From Sphagnum compactum (taxonomy: Eukaryota > Bryophyta > Sphagnopsida > Sphagnales): 64,000 nucleotides of DNA. Of the stretch, positions 11,811-24,400 are shown piece by piece. The translations under genes were made by a program, and so were the position numbers. Location of the stretch: the NCBI GenBank assembly GCA_965153455.1, contig OZ234493.1, forward strand, positions 6,810,213 to 6,874,212. The letters are read 5' to 3'. The notes under the pieces were generated by a model. That model was not told the DNA's origin. It saw only the letters and a program-made list of their open reading frames with translations, and did no database searches. Each line of letters opens with the position of its first letter. Within the stretch, counting starts at the first letter, position 1.

Positions 11811-13576
11811 CATGGCTGATTTTGTGAATACTCACAAGGTGGTTGCTAGAAGGAATTCAGTTTCAGCTTTTTCAAGTGAATGAAATTGAGGTGAATCCTA
11901 AGAAAACCAGAAATTTTTTAAAACCATGAAAAAAGAAGAAAATTGAAAGTTAAGTTAATCCTCTCAGATGTTAATCACGCATTTTTATCTTGGACCCTCG
12001 AATTGGAGTCCAAGCTGGAGTCCAAGCCTTTAGACACACTCACGCGTACCTCTGGAAAAAATTATTTATTTAGTTAAGAAGGGTTCAATTCAAGGTTGAA
12101 TTTGCATAAAATTGGTCCCTTGGCTTTTGATCCCTGTACCCTTGTCTAAAGTGGCCCTTATGCTCCTTTTCCATGTGGCCCAATCACCTTCTATTTTCTG
12201 AAAAGGAGTTTCCAGTCAAGGTTTTCATGTGCAGAGTTGGATCCAACCACCCAACTACTATCTGCTGAGTCTTCCCCTGGGCTGTTGGCCCTCCCCTGAC
12301 CCACTAAATTGGAGGCATGCCCACTATTTGTTATTTTGATGGCACCATTAATGACAAGAGTTAAAAACACATATAAATCATAAGGTCATTGCGATGTGGG
12401 TATGACATGTGATTGCTTTCATCACTACGCTTTTACTGATTCCTTAGTAGGTGTTCTAAAAATAATGGGTGGGTAGGCCCATGGAAACAGACCCATGCCC
12501 ACATGAGCTGGGTGTGCTCCTTGTCAACCGGAGAGGCCAACAGAATAATATTTGCACTTTTCTATGTTCAAGTTTATCTTGTTGGTCTTTTGAAAACCAA
12601 CCAGTTTTATGCATTGTTACCTTTTGTCAATTTTTTGATGCAACCCGAAGTCCACAAAAGGGCAGAGCCAAAAATGGCTATCATCAACAACAGGATGGAG
12701 AACAAAATGGCAATCATTCACAACTACCTATTCAGACATCCTTTTCTATTTTGACTACACACTGAAGCAATGGTGGTGATTCCACAGATACACCTTAAAA
12801 ATCTGGCAATAAAGTCTTTTCTATTTTAAATTCAAAAAAGTGCCAAATTTCGCACCAAAAAAATCTCTGGTATTGGGAGTATTAATCTTGTACTTTTTTG
12901 TAGGTTTGTTCTTAAGGTGAGATTATGGGTGGTGGTCTGTAAGCTTCACTTTTGAAGGTTCATCAGTACCTAGGAGGGTACCATGGGGAATCAATGGTGC
13001 AAACATTAGTTACACTATGAAATATGCCAAATACACTATCATATCACCATATACCCTACAAAACCTTTTGGTACTCTTGATATCATCGGAAAGCCCTTGA
13101 TGAGTACCCAATAAAGAATGCAGGGCCGATTTTTGGGGCAAAATTTCCTCATCTGGTGACCCAAAAAAATGGGGGACTACCACTCCTACAGAGGTTTTTT
13201 TTATAATAAAAATGTTACAAAGTCACCATGTTTTGAGGTGAGAAAAAGTTGAATTTGTCACATTTAAACCATAGCTTTTATGATGTCCCCAGAATATTAT
13301 AGCATGGTTCCAAAATATTCTCTATTGCGCTCTTTGTCCTGCAAACTTGGCTAAGTCTGTTCTGGAGGATCCCCCCTCCACCTTCCTGACAATTTTGAAA
13401 AAAAGCTCCCTGCTCTCAACTAAAATGTACTGTTTCAATAAAAGCGTATTGAAAGTACAAATAGGCAAATAGTAAATTCATGGGAACCTGAAAATGACTT
13501 CCCACAAAGAATGGACAGCAACAGCATTCAACACCATTTTTAACAGTCCTTGACCTGCCCTACCTTGCTTTTCTCA

Positions 13577-13958
13577 ACTTAATTAATTGAAGCGTTAAGC
13601 TGGTTACAGAACGTTTTGTGCCCCAACATCTGAATGTTACTTATTCGACTGTATCTTCGCCTGCAAAAACTGTGAGCAAAATCCCCTCAAAATGGTTTGC
13701 CCCATGGTAACTTGACAATTATCACACATAGCAGTAAACAGGACGACAGTGTAAAAACCGCAAAATCACTTAATTAATTGAAGCGTTAAGCTGGTTACAG
13801 AACGTTTTGTGCCCCAACATCTGAATGTTACTTATTCGACTGTATCTTCGCCTGCAAAAACTGTGAGCAAAATCCCCTCAAAATGGTTTGCCCCATGGTA
13901 ACTTGACAATTATCACACATAGCAGTAAACAGGACGACAGTGTAAAAACCGCAAAATC
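13577..13958. repeat. Exact 191-bp tandem duplication
   Basis: Copy 1 is 13577-13767 and copy 2 is 13768-13958. By eye they are identical over the full 191 bp, starting ACTTAATTAATTGAAGCG and ending CCGCAAAATC. In the middle of old, decayed sequence this means either a very recent duplication or an assembly artefact. The unit contains no recognised gene. Confidence 0.95.
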
Positions 13959-16900
13959 TGATTCTGAATTTCTTCAGCCTTGTCGGGAAATTTTATGCAA
14001 ATTTCTATCTCTCAATTTCAATTCACACAAATCTTCTCAGATTTACAGGATTGCCAACATCTGCCGAGATCTGATATAATTCTAATGACCAGATCTGGCT
14101 CGGCAATTACTCCAACAATGGCGCAATATTAGATGAGTCATCCTCCATCAGAATCTTGTGAGTCAGAGTTGTGATCATCATATGGGGCCGTGGGTCCTAT
14201 AGAGAAAAAAGGAAGATCAGAAGCTTATGGATCAGTGCCAGGCAAGTGGACTGCTGTCATGGCACTCCAAAGTTCCCGCTCAAGGATTCCTTCTCGTACC
14301 AAAAGTCTACGGACTAATTTAGGGTCCGGGGATGATGCTGCTCTGGAAAAGTGATGCCGTGACCGCACTCCCAAGTTGGCAGAAATGGAGCATAAAAAGG
14401 GCCCAACCCAGTGACTCCTCTCACACAGCTCATTTAATCTCCTTCCCACTATGACAGTTTGCATCAGAGTGACCCATTGCCGAACTTCGGGTGTACACAC
14501 ACAGCAGCGCAGAGGGACCCACACTAGGGACGCCTGGATTTCTTGCCACGCTCTGATCACTCAGTATACCTCTCAGTCCTAGAACACTAGGAAGCTGTTA
14601 CTCTTCTCTCGGCCTTGGGCTTTTCAGAGCTCAGACAACGACATCTTGCAGAGTCTGTTTGTTTCCTTGTATCATTTTGTATGCAATTTCCCTTAATTCC
14701 TAGTAATGAGCGACCTCGATCCAGTCTAAATTCCTATAAATCTGGATCTCCCCGCGCCACAAACTGTCGTTTCTATTTGTGTGTTTGAACTCTTTTAACT
14801 CAAGTGTCTAGTGTTATTGAACGTCCAAACCAAGTAAGAAGGGCGCTGCATCCTCGTTCCTGGGTATCGACAACCTGCCGAATCTCTCCCTCTGTGCATG
14901 CCCCGACCACACCGGAGTTTCATGTAAGCACGTTGTCTCTCGCTGGGCGCGCTCCAGAAATATACAGTACAGATCACTAGTCGATCTCTCTACGGTAAAG
15001 GACGATAGCTGCAGATGAGGAGTGTACATATTTGCACTTTGAATGATCTGGGTGAGTGATTCTTTGATGAATACTAAATTTTCAACTTGTGATCGTGGAT
15101 TCACACGCATCTAGCGAGTTTGTAGAGGTCGGTATCCTAACATTAATAGGTATGGTAATGGACAGGTGTGCTTGGTAGGACCACGTGATTACAGCGGACC
15201 CACGTAGTAGAAATCAAAGAACCATATCAAGGCGTAGTGATGGTGTGAGCCTTGGACATGAGACGGTGACCTATGCAGGCCCGAGGTACTCCAGGTTCAT
15301 GTCTGCTTACCGCAAGGATCACCCAAGGCAAGCCCTCGGTTCCTATAACTCCAGTTCAAACTATCAGAGGCCCTACATAGTTTTTCACAGTTACATCTAT
15401 TCTCTTTCTCTACAAGAGAGAACTGTGTAGACTTGCACTCTTTGTAGCGTGGTTTTCTTTCAGCTGCCGCATCTGGCTGTAAGCTTTGTGATCGTAGTGA
15501 GTACTAAAGGAACAACATAATATATTCTGCAGCTTCTCTAGCGTTCGTCTGCCTTGGTCGGGCAGTAGTGCGAGATGAAAATAAAAGTTCCAAAACCCTT
15601 GTCCGACAAACCATCAACTTTTCAGACACCTATATCTAAATTGTGGCAAATGTTTGGGCTGCAGATATATCCAGGGAAAGAGTTCCTTGGCCCCGATTCA
15701 CTGGTTCTCGAGGAAGGGCTATGTGACTGGAGTAGGTGACTCTGTTTGTTGAACATCTCCGAGAATTCTCCTTTTAAACCAGGGTTGTTCGCAATCTATT
15801 GAATGCTCTAGATCTCCCAATAATTTTGTGCAATTATGTAAGGTTTGTCTGATTGTATGAACACTTCGAGTGTGCCTGGATTTCAATCATGTCAAAAGGG
15901 ATTTTATTACGGTAGCACATAGTACAAGTTCGAGAATAATATATGCGATGATATAATAAGTTGCTTCCTACTGACCGAAAGTTATGACAGGTGCAAGATT
16001 GGGGAGGAGAATAGTTTTGCAAAGTGTGTTGGAGTGAAAGGAAGCGGGTGCAACTGTTGTTGATAGAAATCAATAGCTATTAATTGAAGGAGAGAAACCA
16101 AAGAATTTTGGCATCTATTTCCCTGTATAGGAGGAATCGTAGCCGGAGTTGAAAGAATAATTATTTTCTGATCGACTTATTCCCATCTATTGCTCAATTC
16201 ATTTACTAATTTTTGAAGGTATGAAATACTCACAGTAGTTGTCTGTTCACTGAGAAATGGGCCAGTTTGTCCAGCAATAAACTGTCAAAGAATGAAGCTT
16301 AGAAACAAATTATGAGACCTAGGATGTTGATGCGCAGAGGTCGGTATCTGGTTACTGAAACAAACATGGGTTTAGCACATATGAGGATGTTGGGGAAATT
16401 TCCAGGTGTCTATATATTGCAATGTGCACTCAAATTGATAGTGATAATAAGCTCAAATTCTTGCAATTGCAGGTTGTCGTCACTATTCATTCATTGCTTT
16501 TGAAAACTTGGAACTCGAGCTTCTTGAGGAGACTATGACATTTTACAGCAACAGAAAGAGTCTGACGCTGAAGTGGAAAGCAAGGTAAATATCGGGGAAC
16601 CCCTCTCTGGCAGAGTGCTCAACTTAACTTGCAAGAAAGTACAGCTTCATTGGGTTTCTCTCTGTGTTCTGTAACATCCATACCCATATTCACTCGTAGT
16701 GATATTCCCATTTCTTCCAAGAAGGGCGTGTAGACTTAGAATGGAAATCTGAGGAAAAGCTTCCAAACAATTTCTGAGCTAATAATTTGTCGAAAGAGAG
16801 AGTGTAATTTGTGAATGAGGCTGGCCAATGCTGACTACTTGCGATCAGTTCATGCAGGCAAGGAAGATCCTAAAGAATCGTGGAACAGTCTTTTCTTTCT

Positions 16901-17622
16901 TGAGATACTGTCTGGAGCCCCAGTCCTCACGTATGGATTCGTTTCCATCCTTTTCAAGCAGGCTTTCGTTATAATCACGAAGTGTTGAGTGCTGGTTTGG
17001 CACGACCGACATGCCAAATCCTCCGTGCAGGCACTTTCATTTGGCTTAGATTTTTTCACCAGAAGATTCACATGAACTTATATCAAGGTTCTCTATGAAC
17101 ATTATTATAATCGCGAACTTGGAGGGAGAGCTGGCCAAACAGATTGGAGGAGTGACGCCCATTTAAAAGTCCCTTCTTTGATTTGTAGAAAATCAACGTA
17201 TGTGATTTACACTTCTGATCCCCATGTCCACACTCATAATGTCCAGTGCTTAGTGTGCAAATCCAAAGCTAAGCTCAAGTATTGTGTGAACCATGTATCG
17301 GGATGGGAAGGGTAGCATATGTGCAATAATACAAGTAGCTCAAATGAAAGGTTGAACCATAATGGCACTGATTTGACTAAGTTTATGCTTGGAACACAAG
17401 ATTGGTGTAAATCTCAATGTACTCCAGAAATTGTACACTTGGATATAGTTTACGAAACTAGTACCATCATTCAAACTTCAAAACTACAATATTCCATCAG
17501 GTGGCAGTCATTGTGAGAAGAAGATCTGGATATGTGAAGCGTTGGAGGATCTTACAAGAAGTTTCATTGATGTTATAATGTTGCAGATGTGATTGTGATC
17601 CGCCTCCAACAATTGTTGGAAA
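13959..17622. other. Less AT-rich block upstream of the Roco gene; possible leader or noncoding RNA
   Basis: This block is visibly less AT-rich than the DNA on either side, especially 14.2-15.5 kb. It contains frames of 81 codons (15185-15430, +) and 111 codons (14225-14560, -), but none has a recognised domain. A TTGCAG at 17582-17587 before the Roco start codon could be a 5'-UTR acceptor. The block is most simply the promoter and a spliced leader of the Roco gene; a separate noncoding transcript is possible. Confidence 0.35.
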
Positions 17623-20600
17623 ATGGAGTTGGAGGCATCTTTCGTGGCGATTAATGATCCAGGCGATCGAAATCTAGGCGAGCACCAGGGATCACGTAGC
17701 AATGACTCAGGGAAACAAATTCCACAAGAACATTCTCTATCAGAGATCATCCTTTTTGAAACATCGCATGAGTCTAGCGGAATTCCTGACCAAGAATTTC
17801 AACAAGTGGAAAGTCACGATCTTTCAAGCCTCGATCAGCTTCGCGCTAAGAAAATGCTTTCAAATTCTCCACCACCAAAACGAAATTTAGTGTATCTTAT
17901 CAAACCTGGTCGAGGATGGGAAACTTGTGATGAGGTTATCTCCATCCTAAGAGAATCTCAATTAGTTGAACTAAATTTTGCTATAAGCAATTTCGAGGAG
18001 GATGGATCCATTGAAGCATATAGAGAAGATTGCATGCATCTTTTTGATGTTATCGGTAAATGTGAAAGCTTGAAATCAATTGGGATGAATGATTCGGAGG
18101 AGTTCAATGTGGAGGAAATTTTGCTTTTACGTCCAGCGTTGGAGAAACGCATTGAGGGCTTTCAGTTAGATGTAATTGGTTGCGACCAAAGAGGAATGAC
18201 AATTTTACGTGAAATGTTGGCCAAGAATAATGTCCTTAAACATGTATGCTTTTGGGACGTTGCAGATGGACAATTGGCAATTTTATGTGGAATTTTGCCA
18301 AAAAACCATACCTTTAAGCCAATTTTGGATCTTTTATTATCGCCAGCTGTAACAATCTCTGGAGCTGCGTCCTTGGTGTCAATATTGGGTATGACTTCAA
18401 TTGTGAAGAGTTTGGACATTAGCGACACCAGAAATTTATTGGGCTCTAGTGGACTCGAGATGATACTCGGTCCCCTTATTGGTCACTTGGAGAGTCCACC
18501 TGCTAATCAATCAGTGAACGAGCTTATGTTAGGGGGATGTAATATTGGACGAGATGGAGGAGCAATCAAGGCTGTTGTTGAAATGTTGGGCACAAACAAA
18601 ACCCTTATGAGATTTTCAATATATGGGGACCCCACTTTAAAACCAGTGATAATACTCCATCCCCTTACTGGTCACTTGGGGAATCCACCTGTTAACCAAT
18701 CACTCAAAGAACTTCTCTTTTGGCGAAATAATATTGGAGAAGATGGAGGAGCAGTTAAGGCTATTGCTCAAATGTTACGCACAAACAACAGCCTTACAAA
18801 GTTTTCAATAGTGAATGACCACACTTTAAAACCGTCCGATGTGTGTACAATTTTGAGTTCATTGGAGAACAACCAATCTCTTCGGGAACTGGGATTTTGG
18901 ACTTGCGACGGTGTTGAAGGACCTGACGTGTTGGGCAAGATAATGGATCTCCTTCGAGTTAACCCTTGGTTGACAGGTATTGACTTGCACTTCACTCCAT
19001 TGGAACGACAGGGACAATCTGCACAAGTGAGTGCACAACTGGAAAGAAATGCCCAAGATTATATGAAAGTGGTGAGGGGCATGCCTCGAGTACTGCCCAA
19101 GTTTATAAAAGTATTTTTATGTGGGAATGCATACTCAGGCAAGCCCTTCAACTCTACTTCTATAGAAAAACATCTTTTCCATATCAATTTCCTATGAAGC
19201 CAACAATGTTTGTTGAATTGGACACTACTTGTATAGTTCTTTGGCATAAATAGAAATGACATTTCATTAAGCACACAATATCTCACCATCAAAATTATTA
19301 TTTTACATGTAAATTACCATGGACATGTCATATTAACTATAAAAGTTCTTGACAAATAATCAATTAATAAATTCAATATATCTTGTCAAACCTTATTGTT
19401 ATAACCTATCATCTATCCATAATTGGGTATTGGGTAAAGTTATCCACATGTCTTTGCATGTTAAAAGCATTTGTTTCCTTCCCAAAAGATTAAAACCTAA
19501 TTTTTTTACAACTAGAAAGGAGTATTTTCATTTGAACAGTTTCAAAATGACCAACTAGAATGTTCACTGTCAAATTTTTTCAAAGACATTCAATTGGGCT
19601 TTATCTAGTAAATTCTTTCATTCATGTATCCCTAATTGAGAGGTCAAAGATGGACATTATAATGCGTGTGCAATAATTTTTTAATGCCATGAACTCTTTA
19701 CAAACACATTTTGTAAAAAACAAATTGTTCAAACCATCATCTAGTCAAAAGTATGGCAATCGTAAGGACAAACAAAAATACTCTAGATGGTTGGTGCTTT
19801 GCTTTAATAGTGCCACTTGTTAGCAATTGAAAAACTATATAATAACTTGAAAAATAACACTATACATAAATCCATGCTTTGTTTGATAACAAAATGTATA
19901 ATCATATAATATATATTTGTGGATAATTAATCCAACACACTTCTTATGTATTTATAAACAAAGATTTCAAGGAGTTTCTTTTGTTTCAATGCTTTGGTTG
20001 AAGGAAAATAGTTTTAATGTTTTAATGAAAGTTCATTGGTAACGCCCTTGGTTCAAAACAAGCTCAAAAATCAAGATAAAATATTTTAGGATGTATATTT
20101 GTTGACAGTTCAATTAAATCTTCGTACAAACTAGGGTTCATTTTCAAGTTTACAAACATTTCATATGAATCACACCATATACCTAATGTGACATGTTAAG
20201 GTTTCTTAATTTGATCATGTTGTAAAAAAACTCCATTTGAAAATATGCATGGTTATTTCATCATTATAAAATATTTGAACTTTCAATTGCGCATTCAAAT
20301 ACACCAAACGCTAAAATTTGAATCTAACTCTTTTTCACCAACATGTACAGGCAAAACTACATTAAGGAGATCAATGGCTAGGAGTCTTGAGAAAGGAATC
20401 AAATCCCATTTCATTCCATTGGTGGAGATCATTGAATTGCGAAAAACTTTCAAATGTTGTTTCAATGATCCAAATGAATGGGACAAAAGAACACGAGGGA
20501 TAAATATTAAGGTTCTTGTGGATAACCTTGACATGAAGGTTTCCATATGGGATCTTGCAGGCCAAGATGAGTACCACGCTTTCCATGATATGATGCTCCC

Positions 20601-23386
20601 AGATTTGAGCACTCAAGGGAATGTGTGTTACTTTCTTTTGGTTTGTAACCCTTTTCTTTGGGATCACTCGGGGAAGCCAAAGACTCCACAAGAACTTGAA
20701 GCTGAGTTTTCTTATTGGTTGAGATTTATTTCATCAAACACAAAAAGGTCATCCAACTTTGCACCACGAGTGACAATTGTGTCGACAAACAATGACCAAG
20801 AATACATTCATAAACAATTTTTGGATCCTTGTGTGAGAAAATTGAAGGCAAGATTTGTTGATTTCATCAACTTATCTTCAAATACCCATTCAATCAATGC
20901 ACATTGTTCCCAACAAGCAAAACAAATGTTGAAAGATGTGACCACTACTTGCAAAAATGTCCTTGAAAATTTGCCTAAGGTTTATGAAATATGTTTACAA
21001 GTGCAACTTGGTATATGTCAATGGATCAACGAACATCCCAACCAACCCATTGTGAGCATGCAAATCTTTGAACGAGAAATATTTGCTAAAACCGCTTCTC
21101 AATTGCAAGTATTCGCACCTCAGTTGGCCCAACCAGAATTGGAGAAACCACACATTGCAATAGCAATGTTTTTGCATGATGCAGGGGAGATTATTTACTT
21201 CAAGAACGAGGATTTTGTTGTTTTGAATTTGAATTGGTTTTGCCACAAGATGATGGGTCACTTAATCAAGCTTCGAGGACATGTGGAAAGTACGAATTTG
21301 GCAAAAACATTTCCTAATGGCTTTGGGGAAATGGAACATCTTGAAATCCTTTTGGGATCCTCTTTGAAAGCTACCGCTAATTTGGTGGGCCTAAAGAAGG
21401 ATGAAATCCTCCATTATCTTGTTCGTTTGATGGTCAAGATGGATTTTGCATATGAAATTAGCATTGTGGGAGAATCTGACTCCCAAAGTGTAACACACCT
21501 TTTTGTTCCCACTACATTACAATTTGATCAAAGTGTTGCGAAAGGTGAACGACGTTTGAAATGGACTTCACAATTTTCTTCTGATGCGGAGGTTATTTAT
21601 ATTGGACAAAGATTGCAATGTGGTGACCAAGAGCACACGACCCTTACCCCAGGGCTCTTTCCTCGAATTCAAGTAAGAACAAAACCAATCTAACTTGAAC
21701 TTGAAAAACAAGCATTATCATGTTAGAAATGTAGCATAGAATTGATTATAATCTTGCTCACAAATATAAGTTTATTTTCTATAATTGTTGGGTTTTCACA
21801 CTAGAATCTTGACATGGCAATGAAAAACCTTTTTGTAGGTGGCGTTGCATAATCATTTCGAAGTCAATTGGAGATATGGACAACATGTGAATGAGAGAAA
21901 TCTCATGAAAATATGGAGAGATGGTTTGGAAATCTTCGTCGAGTTGAGTGGTGATGAAATGGGTGGTCATGTTTTCATTGATGTGCTCGTGAAATCTACA
22001 AAAACCAAGTTAAAATCCCTTCAACTTGTGAATGATCATGTCTTGAGCCAAATTGAACACTTGTGTAGTGTTGCCCAAGGTTGTCAAGGGGTTGCACTTG
22101 TGAGAGGGGTGTTGAGGCCAAAAGTTGTGAAAAACCTAGTGTTATGCAAAAATAGAAGGAATCAATCAGTGTTGGTTGAAGACCTTAAACAAGAGTTGGT
22201 TGAAGACCTCAAACAAGAGTTGTTGGTAGAAAACTTTGAATTATCACAATGTGTGCATACATGGCCACAAGTGGATGTACCTCTAGATGATCCTGATTAC
22301 TTAAGCATTAGTATGGATGACAAGGTCACATCACTTTTGGGTGAATTGCAAACATTAGAGGTGTTAGAAAGACATTTTCGAAACCTCAAGAATGCGGAGA
22401 TGGATGTTGACAACTTTCATGTTGATAACATGTCAATGGAGAATGCAAGAGATATTTTCCAAAGTGACAATGAAACTTTGGATGTTAAGCCACAAGGCTC
22501 ATTTCATCAAAATTCATCCAAATTTTCAAACAACTTGCAACATCGTGACATTAGCAACAATGATGTTGTTGCTGAAATAAGATCAATGGAAAATAGGATC
22601 ATTGATGGTGTCAAACAAGAATTACAATCTATGGAGAAGAGGTTGGAAAACCGAATCATTCACACATGTGAGGAAATTCGAGTTATGGAACAAACCTTGT
22701 ATGGAAAGGTGACAATGAAGGTGGATGGGATCATGAACCTGATCTTGCAATTGGACCAACGACAAGTGCCATGCAATTTTTATTTCACCACGCCTGGGAC
22801 GAAACGTAATCGTCAACTTGTCATGAAACTATTATCTGGAATGGAAATTATCCATCTGCATTTGTTATGTGAGCATGTTGATGGCATTCATGTTGTGAAA
22901 AAACAAAAAGGTGTTGAGATTAAGTTGTCCACATCAGCAACAAGGGAAAAAATTAATCATTTAATCATGGCTAGTCTCACAGTTTTTTCCCTTCTTGTGA
23001 AAGTGGGTGCCCATGTGACAGCAGGAATTGGTAACATGATACCAGATATTGGGCACATTATTGCATTGACTTGCGACACAAAATGTCTTAATGACTACTT
23101 ACCTGATTCCAAAGGAAGTAACCACCAATCCATAATCACAAATCTACCTACTTCAAGTGATGCATTAATGGCAATGCAAGGAAATGGAAAAAAGGCTGCT
23201 GAACAATGGCTTGTGAACTTTTTAAAGGGAAAAGAAATATTAGATTTATTTACTTTGAGGAGGGTTAAATATGTTAAGATAACAAATTGTAATGAAGGCT
23301 ATCCTATTCGGTGGGTTTGTGAACACCATTGGAAAGAAGGTATAGAGAGAGGCACACTAGAAGATTGTGCATTCAAACCTACTTAA
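17623..23386 (+). CDS. Plant Roco-family protein (LRR-Roc-COR), three exons
   Basis: Exons 17623-19138, 20351-21672 and 21839-23386 give 4386 nt, an in-frame 1461-aa protein. Residues ~1-490 hold degenerate leucine-rich repeats, the clearest units starting near 297, 359 and 417 (NQSVNELMLGG, NQSLKELLFW, NQSLRELGFW). A Roc GTPase domain follows, with P-loop GNAYSGKT at ~501-508 and DLAGQDEY at ~573. The usual N/TKxD base-specificity motif appears as STNND near 649, so it is divergent. A COR domain includes FLHDAGEIIYF and NWFCHKMMGHLI (~775-805). Exon 3 adds a 24-bp tandem repeat giving two EDLKQELV units (~1059), coiled coil (~1195-1235) and a conserved end with LHLLCEHVDGIHVV. The architecture and length resemble TORNADO1-like plant Roco proteins, whose roles are in patterning; the role here is unknown. 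The first intron needs a GC donor. The start is the first ATG of the long frame. Confidence 0.88.
19139..20350 (+). other. Roco intron 1, GC-AG type
   Basis: The exon 1 frame reads LCGNAYSG and then diverges, while the exon 2 frame starts KTTLRRSM after an acceptor TACAG at 20346-20350. Only a CAG|GCAAGC donor at 19139 restores GNAYSGKTTL with the correct phase (G|GC glycine codon). GCAAG is the usual donor sequence of GC-AG introns. No GT nearby gives the same join. Length is 1212 bp. Confidence 0.85.
21673..21838 (+). other. Roco intron 2, GT-AG type
   Basis: Donor CAA|GTAAGA at 21673 and acceptor TTTTTGTAG ending at 21838, phase 0, joining LFPRIQ to VALHNHFEVNW. Length is 166 bp. Confidence 0.85.
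22172..22219 (+). repeat. 24-bp coding tandem repeat in Roco exon 3
   Basis: Two adjacent 24-bp units (22172-22195 and 22196-22219) differ at one base. They encode LVEDLKQE twice and keep the frame. They lie between the COR region and the coiled coil. Confidence 0.9.
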
Positions 23387-24239
23387 GGTGGTTCTTTTAA
23401 TTTTATAGACCTTATACATGCCAATGCAATTCATTTTTATTTGAGATCATGAAAAGGTTTCTTTTTTCACTTTTGTGGTGTAGCCACATTAATAACCATC
23501 CATAAGAAGATTTAGCCAAATTTACCTATAGGAGAAGTAGTATGATCAATTATTTTTGTAATTTTGTTGTTGTCTTGCAAATTGCAAAAACAAGAGCTTG
23601 AAATCTAGTCAACCTAGTCCAAAGACCATTTTTTCTAGTAATTTATGTCAAAAATTTCCAAACAAAACATTTGTAGGGATTGTAGCCTAATTGTTTTCCA
23701 CAATTTGGTAAAAGTTTGCACAAAAAAAACCCATTGATCATGAGATTACAACCAACATGGAATATGATATTAGTTTGTAGATCTTACATACATTAGGATA
23801 CACAATTATGCTTGTAGATGTCCTTAATTGGTCAAAATGTTTGATTTAAGTGTTTGATAGAAATATCCTTGTCATCAAAATCAAATGTCTTACAACAATT
23901 TCAATTTCAATTTCAATTTTCTCAAACATTCATAGATCACTTTGACACTAGACATAAAACTATTTGAATATTCATTTTTTTGGTTTGGGGAAATAATTAA
24001 CTAACTATAATCTTTAAATAGTTCGTGATTTCGAAAAACTACATAAATGTTTTTAACATCTATTTGATTGGTAAAAAGGTTGGTCTTGAATGGATGTTGG
24101 TGAATGGATTTCATAATAAAGATGTTACATTCAAGATTATAATGTGTGATGGGAAAATGTGTAGAATCAAATGGAACCCATAATTCTTATTTTTAATTAT
24201 CAATCATAATTACATGAATTCATAAGTTTATGATTATTT
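23387..24239. other. Downstream noncoding DNA of the Roco gene
   Basis: AT-rich sequence without coding signal. At ~23478-23560 it holds a copy of the short TAGCCAAATTT repeat family also seen at 32.36, 38.96, 43.67 and 51.1 kb. A hexamer run (CAATTT)n lies near 23898. Confidence 0.5.
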
Positions 24240-24400
24240 AGTCATGGGTTGCTAAAAACATATGTTAGATTTAGTTGGTTTGAATAGTGTTCATATTTTA
24301 AATAATTGAAATAATAATGAAGTTAATCATCTTTGCTAGTTTGTCAATACTATAGGAAGGAAACATTGTTCATTTAAACCTTCTAAAGTGGTTTGAACTT
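24240..24400 (+). pseudogene. Remnant of a second Roco gene, end of last exon
   Basis: Aligns by eye with 23225-23400 of the intact gene. GCTAAAAACATATGTTAGATTTA matches the segment encoding GKEILDLF, and TAGTTTGTCAATACTATAGGAAGGAA matches the one encoding WVCEHHWKEG. TTCATTTAAACCTTCTAAAGTGG matches the sequence around the stop. Substitutions and deletions destroy the frame. It sits about 1 kb behind the intact gene in the same orientation, as expected for a decayed tandem duplicate. Confidence 0.65.

Larger units (their letters stand above)
8741..13576. other. Intergenic DNA made of decayed repeats
   Basis: Apart from the hairpin and the repeat copy at 11350-11810, no domain is recognisable. 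Some short blocks recur, such as a TTCACTTTCC...CATTGTTGGACTTTTCAAG-like segment near 9730 and a related one near 12555. The numerous frames of 60-98 codons have no family signature and no consistent splice signals. Confidence 0.45.

Noticed and set aside
14225-14560. 111-codon minus-strand frame in the less AT-rich block
   Set aside because: It has no recognisable domain, and long frames are expected more often in DNA with fewer A/T stops. It could only be revived by transcript evidence.
20245-20350. ATG at 20245 as a separate start for the Roc-COR part
   Set aside because: It lies in the intron and lacks the P-loop GNAYSG half; the spliced product restores a complete domain.
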